Positions 63,818 to 64,000 of a DNA stretch of 64,000 bases are shown here, piece by piece (the stretch's first letter is position 1; each line of letters starts with the position of its first letter). The stretch is from Kosakonia radicincitans DSM 16656 (lineage in GTDB: Bacteria > Pseudomonadota > Gammaproteobacteria > Enterobacterales > Enterobacteriaceae), in contig NZ_CP018016.1 in NCBI RefSeq assembly GCF_000280495.2, positions 4,898,001 through 4,962,000 on the forward strand. The letters are read 5' to 3'. A program made the translations under genes and the position numbers. The notes under the pieces are model-generated. The model worked only from the letters and a program-made list of their open reading frames with translations, searched no databases and was not told the DNA's origin.

Positions 63818-64000
63818 TTACCCTACAGAATATTCAATATCAAAATAGTGATAACCAGATAAATTATCCGGCACGATAGTGCGAATTTTTCCGGAAGCAA
63901 CAGGATGTTGACGCAAATATTCAAAGCTTAGTGCAGGAGTCAGACAACCGCTGTAACCATAAATATCGGCAAGGCGAATAACCTTTTGCTGCAGCTCTGC
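63818..64000 (-). CDS. C-terminal end of an unidentified protein (runs off right edge)
   Basis: Sixty codons end at a TAA (63820-63818); the start is beyond base 64,000. The residues (VIRLADIYGYSGCLTPALSF, then SGKIRTIVPDNLSGYHYFDI) match no family I know. The next gene, the LolD-like ATPase, begins ten bases later, so it is in the same operon. The operon extends past the window. Confidence 0.6.
   Translation of the reverse strand, partial: AELQQKVIRLADIYGYSGCLTPALSFEYLRQHPVASGKIRTIVPDNLSGYHYFDIEYSVG

Overview
The window is enterobacterial chromosome, most likely from the Klebsiella/Enterobacter/Kosakonia group. The evidence is a protein almost identical in pattern to the Klebsiella aerogenes phosphodiesterase GpdQ, a FoxA/FoxR-like siderophore pair, a ugp-like transport operon, and an EcoAI-like hsdRMS-symE cluster. 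The genus call is inference from remembered family sequences; no search was run.

Bases 1-24,034 are ordinary accessory-metabolism chromosome. They hold the 5' end of a FoxA-like TonB receptor with its AraC regulator; a LysR/quinone-reductase pair; a TetR/Bcr-type efflux pair; hicAB; an iron-siderophore ABC operon (ATPase, two permeases, binding protein) ending in an RpiR regulator, divergent from a second TonB receptor; a ugp-like ABC operon carrying gpdQ; a TetR/MFS operon; a secreted alpha/beta hydrolase; and an HxlR regulator divergent from a DoxX/flavodoxin pair.

Bases 24,211-51,627 form a dense defence island. In order it has an orphan T6SS-type metallopeptidase/lipoprotein pair, an HNH endonuclease gene cut short by an IS3-family element (26112-27340), a type I Zorya operon (zorA, zorB, zorC, zorD) whose zorD is cut by the other end of the same element, an EcoAI-like type I restriction-modification locus (hsdR, hsdM, hsdS), symE, an Mrr-type nuclease, and a complete-looking type III Druantia pair (druH, druE). 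The IS has imperfect terminal repeats and no matching target duplication, and it sits between two convergent broken genes. This suggests an IS-mediated deletion that removed the helicase part of ZorD and the end of the HNH gene. No integrase, tRNA or att site was seen.

Bases 52,092-55,092 return to ordinary genes: a LysR regulator divergent from a 14-TM-type MFS pump, and a hexapeptide acetyltransferase. From 55.1 kb an AT-rich stretch carries a degenerate EAL protein translationally coupled to a small helix-turn-helix protein. These converge, across a perfect 15-bp hairpin, on a tightly packed minus-strand operon that runs out of the window. That operon encodes a LolD-like ATPase, an FtsX/LolC-like permease, a LolA-like periplasmic protein, an outer-membrane protein, a FabD/trans-AT-like acyltransferase, a polytopic membrane protein and unknowns. 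It looks like an envelope system for making and exporting an acylated product, and with the IS-truncated Zorya it is the part most worth following up.
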